Part shown: positions 8,031 through 17,282 of the stretch, in pieces | How the letters are laid out: every line of letters begins with the position of its first letter | How positions within the stretch are numbered: position 1 is the first letter of the stretch | NCBI RefSeq assembly: GCF_016820585.1 | Contig: NZ_JADHDX010000008.1 | Coordinates: forward strand, 62,001 to 126,000 | Length of the DNA: 64,000 bases | Source of the DNA: Arthrobacter beigongshangensis | GTDB lineage: Bacteria > Bacillota > Bacilli > Bacillales_A > Planococcaceae | Direction of reading: 5' to 3' | Notes under the pieces: generated by a model | What the model saw: only the letters and a program-made list of their open reading frames with translations | Database searches by the model: none | What the model was told of the DNA's origin: nothing | Translations under genes and position numbers: made by a program

Positions 8031-10013
8031 TCAATTAACAACTAAATCACCATCATCGTCAAGATAAGCATGTACACCCAATTTTTTATCCATAAACGTG
8101 TAATGCCTTTGACCAATTTGAATTTCTGTTCCCGCATGGGCAAGCCCTATCGTAATCATGCCTTTTTCACCTGTACGGACAACCGTCTTCACAAGATTCT
8201 CCGATCCAGTTTCTTGTAGAGATATTTTATGTGTCGCAATAATTTCCCCACCACGACACACACCTTTTACTTTGATACTATCACCGGCTGTCACGGAGCT
8301 ATGGTACACACCCTTCGACGTCACTTCAATCATGCCACTACTATACAACACACTGTTGATGGCATAGGGTACCGTAAGAAGTGCCTGCGACATTTTCGCC
8401 CCGTATAATTCCAATAAATCTCGCGTTTCTTCAATCAACAAAGTAAAACTATCTGCATCCTCTAATCCTGTATGCTGCGCAGTGACAAATATCGAATAAA
8501 ATTTATTTGCCAAATCTGTCCATTCGGGCGATAGCTCCTGCGCATTATTTTTCACCTTCTGAATGAAATCCTTATTTAACTCTTGAAACGTTGGATATTT
8601 CTTTTCCAATAGTAACCGAATGAGATGATTGAGCTCTGGCGTCGTCAAATCATCCCCCTCGTTCCCTCGCATGACCAACACCCGCTGAATAGCATCCTGG
8701 ATTTGTTCCAATAAAACAATGATTTCCTTTAGCTGCATCGTTAGTTCACCAATGATGAATTCCTGTTGCCCAACACTTATCCTCGATGAAAAAACATTGC
8801 CCATCACAACCGCAGATTTCATGGCGTGAATCGTAGCCTTCGTTACGGCTCCACTGACAAATATTGTACCTGTCGCACCAACATACATAGACGTTTGAAT
8901 ACCGCCACCAATTCGCACATCCCCTTCAAAGCGGATATTTCCACTTTCTAGATCGACCTCACCTGCATGGAAATGCTCAGGGTTAACTTCAATAGTAACT
9001 AGCTTCTCTCGCCAATCGACAGCGGGTCTTCCCGATATTTCTGCCACAATATCAGTACCTAGTTGCGAGACGTTTTTACCTGGGCGAATGACAATGTCCT
9101 TCACCTTTTCAGCAGCAACGACCTGTCCAAGCAAGTTGACGCCATCCGTTCCAGGAACCGAAGGAATATAGGTTGCAATCACTTGACCCGCCTCCACCGA
9201 GAGAATCAAATTCAATTCACGAAAATCAACCTTCTCTAATTCCCCTGGTGTTTTTTCCTTGTAGTCGATATGCATTTCTAAATCCCCATCAAGCCCTTCA
9301 ACAGGCGGTACCCCTTTTGCTACTATAATTTCATAAGGCTTAATGACTTCTGTTAATTTCTTAATCGCTGGGAACAGCAAACCTTTGTGTATACCCATCG
9401 CTTTCAGCCGATCCACAATTAGCTGTGGCTTGAGGTCATTGTAGTAGTCGATTTCCTCAACAGCCTCAATCTGAAGCACTTGTTTAAACTCTGTATCGTG
9501 AATCGTCCGTTTTACTTTTTTCCCAGGCGTGAAACTAAGCATCGCAAGCATATCCTGCTCAAGTAATTGGATTGAAAACTGCGGGGGAATTAATTCATCG
9601 CTGACGATTACATGGACTTTATCGTCTGGTGAAAGAATTGTTCGCCCCAAAACTTGTCTATAATTCACCTCTACTCTACAATTTTTCCCGGGCAAGATCA
9701 CTGGATAATTATCACCATCAAAGAGTACGTCAATCTTACCATTGAGTATACGAGCGCCCACTACTTCTTGATCGTCCTTCTTTTCTGAAGGTATTTCCAT
9801 GTTAACGTATTGTTCAACTGTTTCGTCCAATGATTCGCTTTCTAGCTGTGTGACAGTCACTTCCGCCATCATTTTCCTTAAACCAAAAAGGTTTCTTTTA
9901 GGATTTGATACAACTTCCACATGAACTTCCTCAATCGTTAATTCTAAAATGGATAACGCCATCTCAACAGCTTGTTCCACTGTTTCTGCTTTCACCGAAA
10001 TCGATTTTCCCAT
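8031..10013 (-). CDS. FapA family protein with N-terminal Jag-N domain (DUF342)
   Basis: A 660-residue cytoplasmic protein. Residues 1-55 match a Jag-N domain (KAETVEQAVEMALSILEL ... NLFGLRKMMAEV). The middle carries the DUF342 beta-helix-like region (VPGTDGVNLLGQ near 295, then GDVRIGGGIQTSMYVGATG near 365-385), and a helical segment around 430-530 may form a coiled coil before a last beta section. FapA proteins are implicated in polymer or surface organisation; no precise role is known. Start at 10013 with GAGGTGA. Transcribed alone with its own terminator. Confidence 0.8.
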   Translation of the reverse strand: MGKSISVKAETVEQAVEMALSILELTIEEVHVEVVSNPKRNLFGLRKMMAEVTVTQLESESLDETVEQYVNMEIPSEKKDDQEVVGARILNGKIDVLFDGDNYPVILPGKNCRVEVNYRQVLGRTILSPDDKVHVIVSDELIPPQFSIQLLEQDMLAMLSFTPGKKVKRTIHDTEFKQVLQIEAVEEIDYYNDLKPQLIVDRLKAMGIHKGLLFPAIKKLTEVIKPYEIIVAKGVPPVEGLDGDLEMHIDYKEKTPGELEKVDFRELNLILSVEAGQVIATYIPSVPGTDGVNLLGQVVAAEKVKDIVIRPGKNVSQLGTDIVAEISGRPAVDWREKLVTIEVNPEHFHAGEVDLESGNIRFEGDVRIGGGIQTSMYVGATGTIFVSGAVTKATIHAMKSAVVMGNVFSSRISVGQQEFIIGELTMQLKEIIVLLEQIQDAIQRVLVMRGNEGDDLTTPELNHLIRLLLEKKYPTFQELNKDFIQKVKNNAQELSPEWTDLANKFYSIFVTAQHTGLEDADSFTLLIEETRDLLELYGAKMSQALLTVPYAINSVLYSSGMIEVTSKGVYHSSVTAGDSIKVKGVCRGGEIIATHKISLQETGSENLVKTVVRTGEKGMITIGLAHAGTEIQIGQRHYTFMDKKLGVHAYLDDDGDLVVN

Positions 10014-10109
10014 AACGATTTCACCTCACTAAAATTTCCCTACTAGTCCCTTTATCTTATCATACTTTTCTTTATTATCTAACAATATACCCACTCTTCA
10101 TCTTCAAAC

Positions 10110-10148
10110 AAAAAAAAAGAACCGATTCACTTTTCAGTGAACCAATCC
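10110..10148 (-). terminator. Terminator of the yclNOPQ operon
   Basis: A 13-pair stem with wobbles (GGATTGGTTCACT / AGTGAATCGGTTC), GAAA loop and nine T, ten bases after the yclQ stop. Confidence 0.85.
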
Positions 10149-10158
10149 CTTTTTCATC

Positions 10159-11133
10159 TTATAATACTTCTTCGATTTCTTTAATCATTTCTTTCACAGA
10201 TTGTAGTCCGCCACCAGATAGGTACCAGTAGTTAGGATCCAAGTAAATGATTTTCCCATCTTTATAAGCATTTGTTTTAATGACTAACTCATTTTCGATT
10301 GAATCTTTAGCACTTGCGTCGCCACCAACTGCTGCGTCACGATCGATAACGAAGAGAATGTCTGGATTCGTTTCAAGAATATATTCGAATGAGATACTTT
10401 GACCGTGTGTAGATACTTCAAGGTTTTCATCAGCCGCTTTAAAACCAAATACGTCATGTATAATACCGAAACGTGAACTTGGCCCATATGCACTTACTTT
10501 TCCTTCATTTCCAAGAACGATCAATGATTTTCCATCAGTGTTAGCTGATTTCTCACTAACTGTAGCAATTCTGCTATCAATATCTGCAAGCTCTTCTGCC
10601 ATTTTATCTTCTTTGCCAAATAGCTTCGCAATCATTTCCATGTTTCCTTTGAAGGATTCCATGTACTTCGCTGTATCCACGCCGACAAAAATCGTTGGAG
10701 CGATGTCATTTAACTCTTCGTACATAGCAGATTGACGTCCTGAGATGAAAATAACATCTGGTTTCATAGCATGGATTGTTTCAAAGTCAGGCTCTTTCAA
10801 ACCACCCACATTTGTATACTTCGCATCCTCATATTTTGATAAATAAGAAGGAATATTAGCTTGCGGAACACCTGCAACTTCAATACCTAACTCGTCTAGC
10901 GTATCAAGCATACCGAAATCGAAAACAACAATTTTCTCAGGATTTTTTGCGATTTGCGCTTCTCCAAGATCGTGCTTAATTGTGAGGAGTTCTGATTCTT
11001 CCGTTTCGGCTACTTCTGGTTCTGCACCGCTACCCGTCGCTTTATCGTCTGCTGCTTCATCATCTTTCGCTCCACATGCTACAAGTAAAGCCATTAACGC
11101 TATCATCAATAATGCCATTGCAAGTTTTTTCAT
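10159..11133 (-). CDS. yclQ: Siderophore-binding lipoprotein, YclQ-like
   Basis: Solute-binding component of a ferric siderophore importer, 324 residues, anchored outside the membrane. The signal peptide ends in the lipobox LLVACG (cysteine near residue 20), followed by an acidic linker. The periplasmic-binding fold contains NPEKIVVFDFGMLDTLDELG and GLKEPDFETIHAMKPDVI. It is the last gene of a four-gene unit in the order of B. subtilis yclNOPQ, the known petrobactin importer. Substrate identity in this organism is inferred from that orthology. Confidence 0.9.
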   Translation of the reverse strand: MKKLAMALLMIALMALLVACGAKDDEAADDKATGSGAEPEVAETEESELLTIKHDLGEAQIAKNPEKIVVFDFGMLDTLDELGIEVAGVPQANIPSYLSKYEDAKYTNVGGLKEPDFETIHAMKPDVIFISGRQSAMYEELNDIAPTIFVGVDTAKYMESFKGNMEMIAKLFGKEDKMAEELADIDSRIATVSEKSANTDGKSLIVLGNEGKVSAYGPSSRFGIIHDVFGFKAADENLEVSTHGQSISFEYILETNPDILFVIDRDAAVGGDASAKDSIENELVIKTNAYKDGKIIYLDPNYWYLSGGGLQSVKEMIKEIEEVL

Positions 11134-11152
11134 CTAAAACCATCCTTTTTTT

Positions 11153-11914
11153 TTATGAATTAAAGTACACACAGATACGGCAATTATTCATCTGCTTAAT
11201 AGGAATATCCATATCGTAAATTTCTTTTAATGAATCAGAAGTAATAATGTCATTCGTCGGTCCATCTTTCACAACGCGACCATCCTTCAGCGCAACAATC
11301 CGATCTGAATAAACGGAGGCAAAGTTAATATCGTGTAAGACAATGACAACAGTCTTTCCAAGTTCATCAACCAGCCTTCTCAAAATCTTCATAATCTGAA
11401 CAGAATGCTTCATATCCAAGTTATTAAGTGGCTCGTCAAGTAGAATGTAATCTGTATCTTGCGCAATAACCATCGCGATGAATGCGCGCTGGCGTTGTCC
11501 CCCCGATAATTCATCGAGGTAATCATGCTGCATATCCATCAATTCCATGTAATTCATCGCTTGATCTACAACCTTGACATCTTCTGCCGTCAGCCTTCCT
11601 CGTGAATGTGGGAATCGTCCAAATGATACTAATTCACGGATCGTCAGACGTACATTCATAAAATTCGATTGCTTCAAAATGGAAATCCGTTTTGAAAACT
11701 CATTCGACTTCATCTTCTTAACGTCATCTTTATCGACAAGCACTTCACCAGTATCTGCATCTAGAAGGCGACTAACCATCGACAGTAGCGTCGATTTCCC
11801 CGCACCATTCGGCCCGATGAAAGAGGTAATCTTACCTCGATGGATATTGACATTGACCTTTTCAACGACCGCTTTCTTACCATAAAACTTCGATAACTCA
11901 CGGACTTGGATCAT
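11153..11914 (-). CDS. yclP: Siderophore ABC transporter ATPase, YclP-like
   Basis: A 253-residue ATPase driving ferric siderophore uptake. Walker A GPNGAGKST is near residue 34-42, the signature LSGGQRQRAF near 138, Walker B YILLDEPLNNLD near 156, and the switch histidine in VIVLHD. The start codon overlaps the yclO stop by four bases (ATGA), implying coupled translation. The downstream gap to yclQ is only 19 bases. Confidence 0.93.
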   Translation of the reverse strand: MIQVRELSKFYGKKAVVEKVNVNIHRGKITSFIGPNGAGKSTLLSMVSRLLDADTGEVLVDKDDVKKMKSNEFSKRISILKQSNFMNVRLTIRELVSFGRFPHSRGRLTAEDVKVVDQAMNYMELMDMQHDYLDELSGGQRQRAFIAMVIAQDTDYILLDEPLNNLDMKHSVQIMKILRRLVDELGKTVVIVLHDINFASVYSDRIVALKDGRVVKDGPTNDIITSDSLKEIYDMDIPIKQMNNCRICVYFNS

Positions 11915-12861
11915 GTAGATCGACTCTCCTTTAATAGTAGATAGATGAAGTAAACACCGCCGACGAAGTTGATGATCACACTAAGCGTTGTTGAAAATGT
12001 AAAGATCCTTTCAACAACCCATTGACCTCCGACAAGCGCAATCACACTCATGACGGATGCACCTGCGATTAACACAGAATGCTTATACGTTTTGAAAAAC
12101 TGATAAGACAAATTCGCAACAATCAAACCAAAAAATGTAATCGGCCCAACAAGAGCCGTTGATACTGCAATCAGGACAGAGGACAGGATGAGCATCGTTT
12201 TGACGACTTTATCATAAGAAATCCCTAAGTTAATGGCAGTATCTCTTCCAAGTGACAGAACATCAAGTTCATTGATAGATCTCCAGCCTATGAAAAATGT
12301 GATGACGACAATCGCAAGCGCCCACCACACGAGCTCACCACTAACATTATTAAAGCTTGCAAACATCTTATCCTGTACGAGCATGAATTCATTTGGATCA
12401 ATCAATACTTGTAAAAACGTCGTAATACTTCCGAAGAATGTTCCGACGATGATTCCAACGAGTAACAGGAAGTAGATAGGCTGTTTCCCTCCCCGGAATA
12501 AAAACCGGTAGAGAATGAGCGCAAATAGGATCATTGCTCCAATCGATAAGACAAAGTTCACATGTTTGTTGATGATCATCATATGACCTGAACCAAAGAA
12601 GAAAATGAGAACTGTTTGTAAAAGTAAATAGAGAGAATCCAATCCCATAATACTAGGTGTCAAAATCCGATTATGCGTAATTGTTTGGAAAATAACTGTC
12701 GAATAAGCAATTGCGACGCCTGTAATGACCATCGCCAATACTTTAATAGCCCTACGAGGCAACGCATAATCATAACTTCCGTTTAAACCTTGAAACAGAT
12801 AAAGACTACAGAAGAGAGCAGCAATTATGGCAAGTATGAGTAGCTTCGTTGAATTACGCAT
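11911..12861 (-). CDS. yclO: Siderophore ABC transporter permease, YclO-like
   Basis: A 316-residue FecCD-type permease with about nine to ten membrane segments. It contains the family stretch STALVGPITFFGLIVANLSYQ, where the coupling loop meets the ATPase. A longer frame would add 15 residues, but the start at 12861 has a clear AGGAGG site and the hydrophobic N-terminus. The start overlaps the end of yclN by eight bases. It forms the membrane channel with YclN. Confidence 0.92.
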   Translation of the reverse strand: MRNSTKLLILAIIAALFCSLYLFQGLNGSYDYALPRRAIKVLAMVITGVAIAYSTVIFQTITHNRILTPSIMGLDSLYLLLQTVLIFFFGSGHMMIINKHVNFVLSIGAMILFALILYRFLFRGGKQPIYFLLLVGIIVGTFFGSITTFLQVLIDPNEFMLVQDKMFASFNNVSGELVWWALAIVVITFFIGWRSINELDVLSLGRDTAINLGISYDKVVKTMLILSSVLIAVSTALVGPITFFGLIVANLSYQFFKTYKHSVLIAGASVMSVIALVGGQWVVERIFTFSTTLSVIINFVGGVYFIYLLLKESRST

Positions 12862-13804
12862 AGGCCTTCCTCCTAAACAACAAGTAAAGGAAGATTCCGC
12901 TACCAATTACCCCAACCATCAAACTGATTGAAATCTCATAAGGATAGATAAGCACCCTGCCCAAAATATCACAAATGAGTAGGAATATCGCACCGAGTAA
13001 TGCAGTATGTGGCAAAGTCTTCTGTAAATGGTCTCCTTTAAATATAGAAACGATATTTGGAATGATTAATCCGAGGAACGGAATCATCCCAACCGTTAAC
13101 ACAACCGTAGTCGTAATAAGAGCAACTAATATAAGTCCGATATTGACAATTCGTCTATAAGCAAGTCCGAGGTTTTTAGAGAAATCTTCCCCCATTCCGG
13201 CAACCGTAAATCGATTAGCATAGAGATAGGTTATGATGAGCACCGGAATGCTTATGTATAGAAGTTCGTAACGCCCCTTCATAATCATCGAAAAATCACC
13301 TTGTAGCCATGCCGACATATTTTGGATGACATCCGCTCTATAGGCAAAAAACGTCGTAATCGACGATAGAATATTTCCGAACATCAGCCCGACAAGTGGA
13401 ATGAAAATCGCGTCCTTGAACTTGATACGGTCAAGAATTTGCATAAACAGTAGCGTGCCGGCAAGCGCAAATACAAAAGCGACGATCATTTTTTCAATCG
13501 TGGATGCGTTCGCAAATAACAACATCGAGACGAGAATCCCAAGACGTGTTGCATCTAGCGTACCTGCTGTCGTCGGAGAAACAAATTTGTTCCGGCTTAG
13601 CTGTTGCATAATGAGACCCGCAATACTCATCCCTGCTCCTGCAAGGAGAATGGCGACCAGTCGAGGCAGACGGCTAATTAAGAATATTTCCGTTTGTTCC
13701 GATTTAAAATCTAGCAGATCCATCGGCGTAATACGGCTCACCCCTACAAAAAGCGATAGGAATGAAAGAGTGATAACTGCGACTATCAAATAACGTTTCT
13801 TCAT
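12854..13804 (-). CDS. yclN: Siderophore ABC transporter permease, YclN-like
   Basis: First gene of the importer operon, 316 residues, FecCD permease fold. Typical motifs are SRLPRLVAILLAGAGMSIAG near residue 45 and VGMIPFLGLIIPNIVSIF near residue 240. The ATG at 13804 has GGTGAT five bases away; a GTG nine bases upstream is less likely. A consensus promoter flanked by two Fur-like boxes precedes the gene, so iron limitation should induce the whole operon. Confidence 0.92.
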   Translation of the reverse strand: MKKRYLIVAVITLSFLSLFVGVSRITPMDLLDFKSEQTEIFLISRLPRLVAILLAGAGMSIAGLIMQQLSRNKFVSPTTAGTLDATRLGILVSMLLFANASTIEKMIVAFVFALAGTLLFMQILDRIKFKDAIFIPLVGLMFGNILSSITTFFAYRADVIQNMSAWLQGDFSMIMKGRYELLYISIPVLIITYLYANRFTVAGMGEDFSKNLGLAYRRIVNIGLILVALITTTVVLTVGMIPFLGLIIPNIVSIFKGDHLQKTLPHTALLGAIFLLICDILGRVLIYPYEISISLMVGVIGSGIFLYLLFRRKAYA

Positions 13805-13837
13805 GGGTATCACCGATATCGATTATTTGCATTCAAT

Positions 13838-13852
13838 TGAGAATGATTCTAA
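13838..13852. promoter_or_regulatory. Fur box 1, downstream of the yclN promoter
   Basis: TGAGAATGATTCTAA matches the 7-1-7 Fur consensus TGATAATNATTATCA in 12 of 14 defined positions. It lies between the -10 box and the yclN start codon. Confidence 0.7.
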
Positions 13853-13883
13853 TGAAAACCGTTATCAATTAGCTGCAAATTCA

Positions 13884-13911
13884 ATTATAGCATGACTGAA
13901 AGTCGTGTCAA
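13884..13911 (-). promoter_or_regulatory. Sigma-A promoter of yclNOPQ
   Basis: On the minus strand a perfect TTGACA, a 16-base spacer and a perfect TATAAT. Fur-like boxes lie on both sides, so it is probably a strong promoter held in check by iron. Confidence 0.8.
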
Positions 13912-13919
13912 CGGATAAC

Positions 13920-13934
13920 TGAAAATGATTATCA
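13920..13934. promoter_or_regulatory. Fur box 2, upstream of the yclN promoter
   Basis: TGAAAATGATTATCA matches the 7-1-7 Fur consensus with a single mismatch. It is just upstream of the -35 box of yclN and could also act on transcription leaving in the opposite direction, toward the small ORF at 14048. Confidence 0.7.
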
Positions 13935-14047
13935 ACGGAAAGGACGTTGATATGAAAAATGAGGTTCTATGCCCATAACGGAGGGAATATCAAACTACGT
14001 CAATTTTGTGAACGGTTTGATTTTAGGGTGAAAGTGGAGGGTAAATA

Positions 14048-14140
14048 ATGAATTCCATTAAAGATTGCTACGGCACTGGGGGAGGTCATTGCTTAGCTGA
14101 TCCACTCTTCACCGTAACAATGGAAATCGAACGGATATAG
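14048..14140 (+). CDS. Possible small peptide gene, 30 codons
   Basis: A short ORF starting MNSIKDCYGTGGGHC with a strong GGAGGG site seven bases before the ATG. It lies in a 536-base gap and points away from yclN, downstream of Fur box 2. It has two cysteines flanking a Gly-rich turn. No family was recognised and no clear promoter or terminator was found for it. Reality as a gene is uncertain. Confidence 0.35.
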   Translation: MNSIKDCYGTGGGHCLADPLFTVTMEIERI

Positions 14141-14160
14141 CCTAGTATTATAATTCCAAT

Positions 14161-14276
14161 GAAAACTCGACTACCTCGCGTGAACTGGGATACCTATTCC
14201 CGAAACTGGGATACCCGGAACGCAAACTGAACTACCTTTCACGAAAACTCGACTACCTCGCGTGAACTGGATAGCA
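14161..14276. repeat. Tandem array of six ~20-bp units (array 2)
   Basis: Six units with the word AACTnGnnTACC follow each other with steps of 19, 21, 21, 21 and 19 bp. The first and fifth units are identical over about 19 bases (GAAAACTCGACTACCTCGC). The array fills the gap between the small ORF and the terminator of the lipoprotein gene. Same syntax as array 1, different sequence. Confidence 0.8.
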
Positions 14277-14295
14277 CTGTCACATTTCAGCATAC

Positions 14296-14325
14296 CAAAA
14301 AAGCACCGGAATGGTTATCCGGCGC
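14296..14325 (-). terminator. Terminator of the DUF6612 lipoprotein gene
   Basis: Stem GCGCCGGA / TCCGGTGC with a seven-base loop and six T on the minus strand. Confidence 0.85.
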
Positions 14326-14340
14326 CTACATTTACTGTCC

Positions 14341-15225
14341 TTACTGCCCCATCGCTTCATTAATATCCAAAGCGTTATCAAGTATTTCTTGTGGGATTTC
14401 AATTTTATCAATTTCGTTAATCTTACTTAGTTTCGCATTGACCTTCTGATCAATACGCATTTCCTCACCATCAACTTGCATCTTCATATCCATTTTCATG
14501 TTGAACGCATTTGTGTAGAACGTCTTTTTGTCGATGTAAATCTCATACTCTAAGCTTTTCATTTCAATATTCTCCATCAATTCCGCTGCTTCTGCGCTTG
14601 CATCTACATCCGCTGGTAAATTTTCCATAGCAATTTCCTTAAACAGCTTACTAAATTTCTCGCCAGAAGCTGACAATTTAAGAATGTATTCATCATCCGT
14701 TTGTTCGAACTTGAAATCTTCCACAAATTCTTTGAACATGTTCATGTCAAGCGTCGGGTCTGCGCTGCCTGCTTGTGCTAGTAAATCTTCGTACATTTCA
14801 GCCGGTAATTTTAACCACTGACCAGACATTGGATCATTCATGAAAAATCCTTCTTCTGTCATGTAAATTTCCATTTCCGTTACACCTTGCTCACCCATAT
14901 CCACATCCATCTTCTGATACATCGCAAGCGGGTCAACAACCATATCCATGTCCATTTTAATTTTACTGTTCATCGTTCCTTCTTGACCTGGAATTTCCAT
15001 CAATTGATTAATATTCATTGTTGCATGCATACTCACTTGTTCCGCGGATGCCTCCGTCGCCTTTTCGAATACTTCCTGTGCCGTCAACCCGCTCGGCTCC
15101 TCAAGTTCTACTTTCTTCCCCGTCTCAGCATCTGTTTTCGGCTCCGCCGGTGTATTGCATGCCGCAAGTCCGAGGGCGAGAACACCAACTGCCATCCCTT
15201 TTATCCAATTCTTCATATCATTCAA
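14341..15225 (-). CDS. DUF6612 family lipoprotein
   Basis: A 294-residue secreted lipoprotein. The signal peptide ends in LGLAACN (cysteine at residue 23), followed by a polar linker. The mature part is Met-rich and resembles LolA/LppX-like lipid-binding folds as in DUF6612 proteins (repeated MDMDMVVDP, KMDVDM, NMKMDMKMQVDG strands). No function is established for the family. Start at 15225 with GGAAGG six bases away. Transcribed alone, with a terminator. Confidence 0.75.
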   Translation of the reverse strand: MNDMKNWIKGMAVGVLALGLAACNTPAEPKTDAETGKKVELEEPSGLTAQEVFEKATEASAEQVSMHATMNINQLMEIPGQEGTMNSKIKMDMDMVVDPLAMYQKMDVDMGEQGVTEMEIYMTEEGFFMNDPMSGQWLKLPAEMYEDLLAQAGSADPTLDMNMFKEFVEDFKFEQTDDEYILKLSASGEKFSKLFKEIAMENLPADVDASAEAAELMENIEMKSLEYEIYIDKKTFYTNAFNMKMDMKMQVDGEEMRIDQKVNAKLSKINEIDKIEIPQEILDNALDINEAMGQ

Positions 15226-15465
15226 TTCCTTCCTTTACTCTTTTTAACTACATCTATTCATACGAGACATAATAGAAAGAGTTCCCTTTTTTGATGAATG
15301 CAATGAAGTTGAATAATAAGTCCTATACGGATTAAATAGCTAAATATATGCATTTCGCTAGCAGACATGCACTCCATTTCCTTCGATTTCAGAAATAAAT
15401 AAGTCGTCTTCTCAAAGAAAATCCGCTATACTAACCAATATCAATGAAGTGGAGGATTTTACCGT

Positions 15466-17184
15466 ATGCTAAAGAAATTCTTTTCTTATTATAAGCCACA
15501 TAAGCGACTGTTCATTATCGACTTTTCTAGTGCGATTTTTGTGGCACTACTCGATCTCGCCTTCCCCGTTGCCGTCAAATGGTTCATTGACGATTTGTTA
15601 CCAACAGGGAATTGGGGAAAAATCATTGGTATAAGCATTTTACTGTTGCTTGTCTACTTACTCAGTACAGTTCTTCAATATATCGTTAGCTATTTGGGAC
15701 ACAAGCTGGGTATCAATATCGAAACCGATATGCGTCAGCAGCTATTCACTCATGTACAACGGCAATCATTCCGATTTTTCGATAACACAAAAACGGGTCA
15801 TATTATGAGCCGAATTACGAATGATTTATTCGATATTGGCGAACTAGCTCATCATGGACCAGAGGATGTTTTCATCGCAATCATGACGGTTATCGGTGCT
15901 TTCATCATTATGTATAACATTAATCCAGAACTTGCTATTATCGCCATCGTCATGGTTCCTTTCCTGGTTGTCCTTGTCACATTCTGCAATAAGAAAATGA
16001 ATGCAGCGTGGCAAAACATGTATGGCAAAATTGCAGATGTCAACGCACGTGTCGAAGACTCGGTTTCAGGGTCACGCGTCGTTAAATCCTTCACAAACGA
16101 GGAGTTTGAAATTGCACGTTTCCGTAAAGATAACGGTAATTTTCGAATTGCCAAGCTCGTCGCCTATAAAGTGATGGCCTGGACGCATTCTAGCATGTTC
16201 ATGATGACGCGGTTAGTGACGCTTATTGTACTCGTCGTCGGTGCATGGTTTGTCCACGAAAAAAATATGTCTATCGGGGATCTTGTCAGCTTTGTGCTTT
16301 TCGTCAATGTACTCATCAAACCTGTTGACAAAATTAGTGCGCTACTTGAATTGTATCCAAAGGGAATGGCTGGCTTCCGCAGATTCCTAGATTTGATTGA
16401 ACAGGAGCCTGAAATCCAGGATCGACCGAATGCCATTGCCGTGCCTCATTTAAACGGCAATATCGTCTTCGATGACGTCCATTTCCATTACGATGGCAAC
16501 AAAGCAGTACTGAAAGGCATTGATTTGAACATTCATGCGGGACAAACAGTCGCATTCGTCGGGCCATCTGGTGCCGGAAAAACAACAATTTGTTCACTGA
16601 TCCCACGTTTTTATGATGTCAATGAAGGATCCATTGCCATTGACGGCTTGGATATTCGCGATATGACGCAGCACTCCTTGCGCTCCCAAATCGGAATTGT
16701 TCAGCAAGATGTCTTTTTATTCACAGGTACTATCAAAGAGAATATTGCCTATGGAAAATTAGACGCAACGACTGAAGAAGTGCTTGAAGCTGCGAATAAA
16801 GCACATCTTGAAAATTTCATTGCATCACTTCCAGATGGTTACGATACGCAGATTGGAGAACGCGGCTTGAAATTATCAGGCGGACAGAAGCAACGTCTTG
16901 CTATCGCTCGGATGTTTTTGAAAAACCCTCCGATTCTTATTTTGGATGAAGCGACATCCGCACTCGATACAGAAACAGAACGGATCATTCAACAATCACT
17001 TGCCGAACTAGCGGAAAACCGAACAACACTTGTCATCGCGCACCGTCTAGCTACCATTCGTGATGCAGACCGCGTCATTGTCGTCACAGAAGACGGCATT
17101 GCGGAAGACGGTAAATACGATGAATTAGTCAATCAAGGTGGGATTTTTGCTAAGTTGCATAATAATCAATTCGTGGAGGTTTAA
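15466..17184 (+). CDS. ABC exporter, fused permease and ATPase
   Basis: A 572-residue half-transporter of the MsbA/Sav1866/YgaD type that should work as a homodimer exporting lipids or drugs. Residues 1-310 hold six membrane helices. The ATPase follows with Walker A GPSGAGKTT near 366, Q-loop QIGIVQQDVFLF, signature LSGGQKQRLAI near 470, Walker B ILILDEATSALD and the H-loop VIAHRLAT. GTGGAGG lies seven bases before the start. No partner gene lies beside it; the substrate is unknown. Confidence 0.9.
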   Translation: MLKKFFSYYKPHKRLFIIDFSSAIFVALLDLAFPVAVKWFIDDLLPTGNWGKIIGISILLLLVYLLSTVLQYIVSYLGHKLGINIETDMRQQLFTHVQRQSFRFFDNTKTGHIMSRITNDLFDIGELAHHGPEDVFIAIMTVIGAFIIMYNINPELAIIAIVMVPFLVVLVTFCNKKMNAAWQNMYGKIADVNARVEDSVSGSRVVKSFTNEEFEIARFRKDNGNFRIAKLVAYKVMAWTHSSMFMMTRLVTLIVLVVGAWFVHEKNMSIGDLVSFVLFVNVLIKPVDKISALLELYPKGMAGFRRFLDLIEQEPEIQDRPNAIAVPHLNGNIVFDDVHFHYDGNKAVLKGIDLNIHAGQTVAFVGPSGAGKTTICSLIPRFYDVNEGSIAIDGLDIRDMTQHSLRSQIGIVQQDVFLFTGTIKENIAYGKLDATTEEVLEAANKAHLENFIASLPDGYDTQIGERGLKLSGGQKQRLAIARMFLKNPPILILDEATSALDTETERIIQQSLAELAENRTTLVIAHRLATIRDADRVIVVTEDGIAEDGKYDELVNQGGIFAKLHNNQFVEV

Positions 17185-17238
17185 CTTCCGAGAAAGTGGC
17201 TATACTAGGAGCATCCCACCCCCCTTTCTCTTATATAG

Positions 17239-17282
17239 AAAACAGCACCGCATGACAGTAATTGTCATGCGGTGCTGTTTTT
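17239..17282. terminator. Bidirectional terminator between the ABC exporter and hflX
   Basis: A long, nearly perfect hairpin (AAAACAGCACCGCATGACA / TGTCATGCGGTGCTGTTTT) with T runs on both strands, between two convergent genes. Confidence 0.9.
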
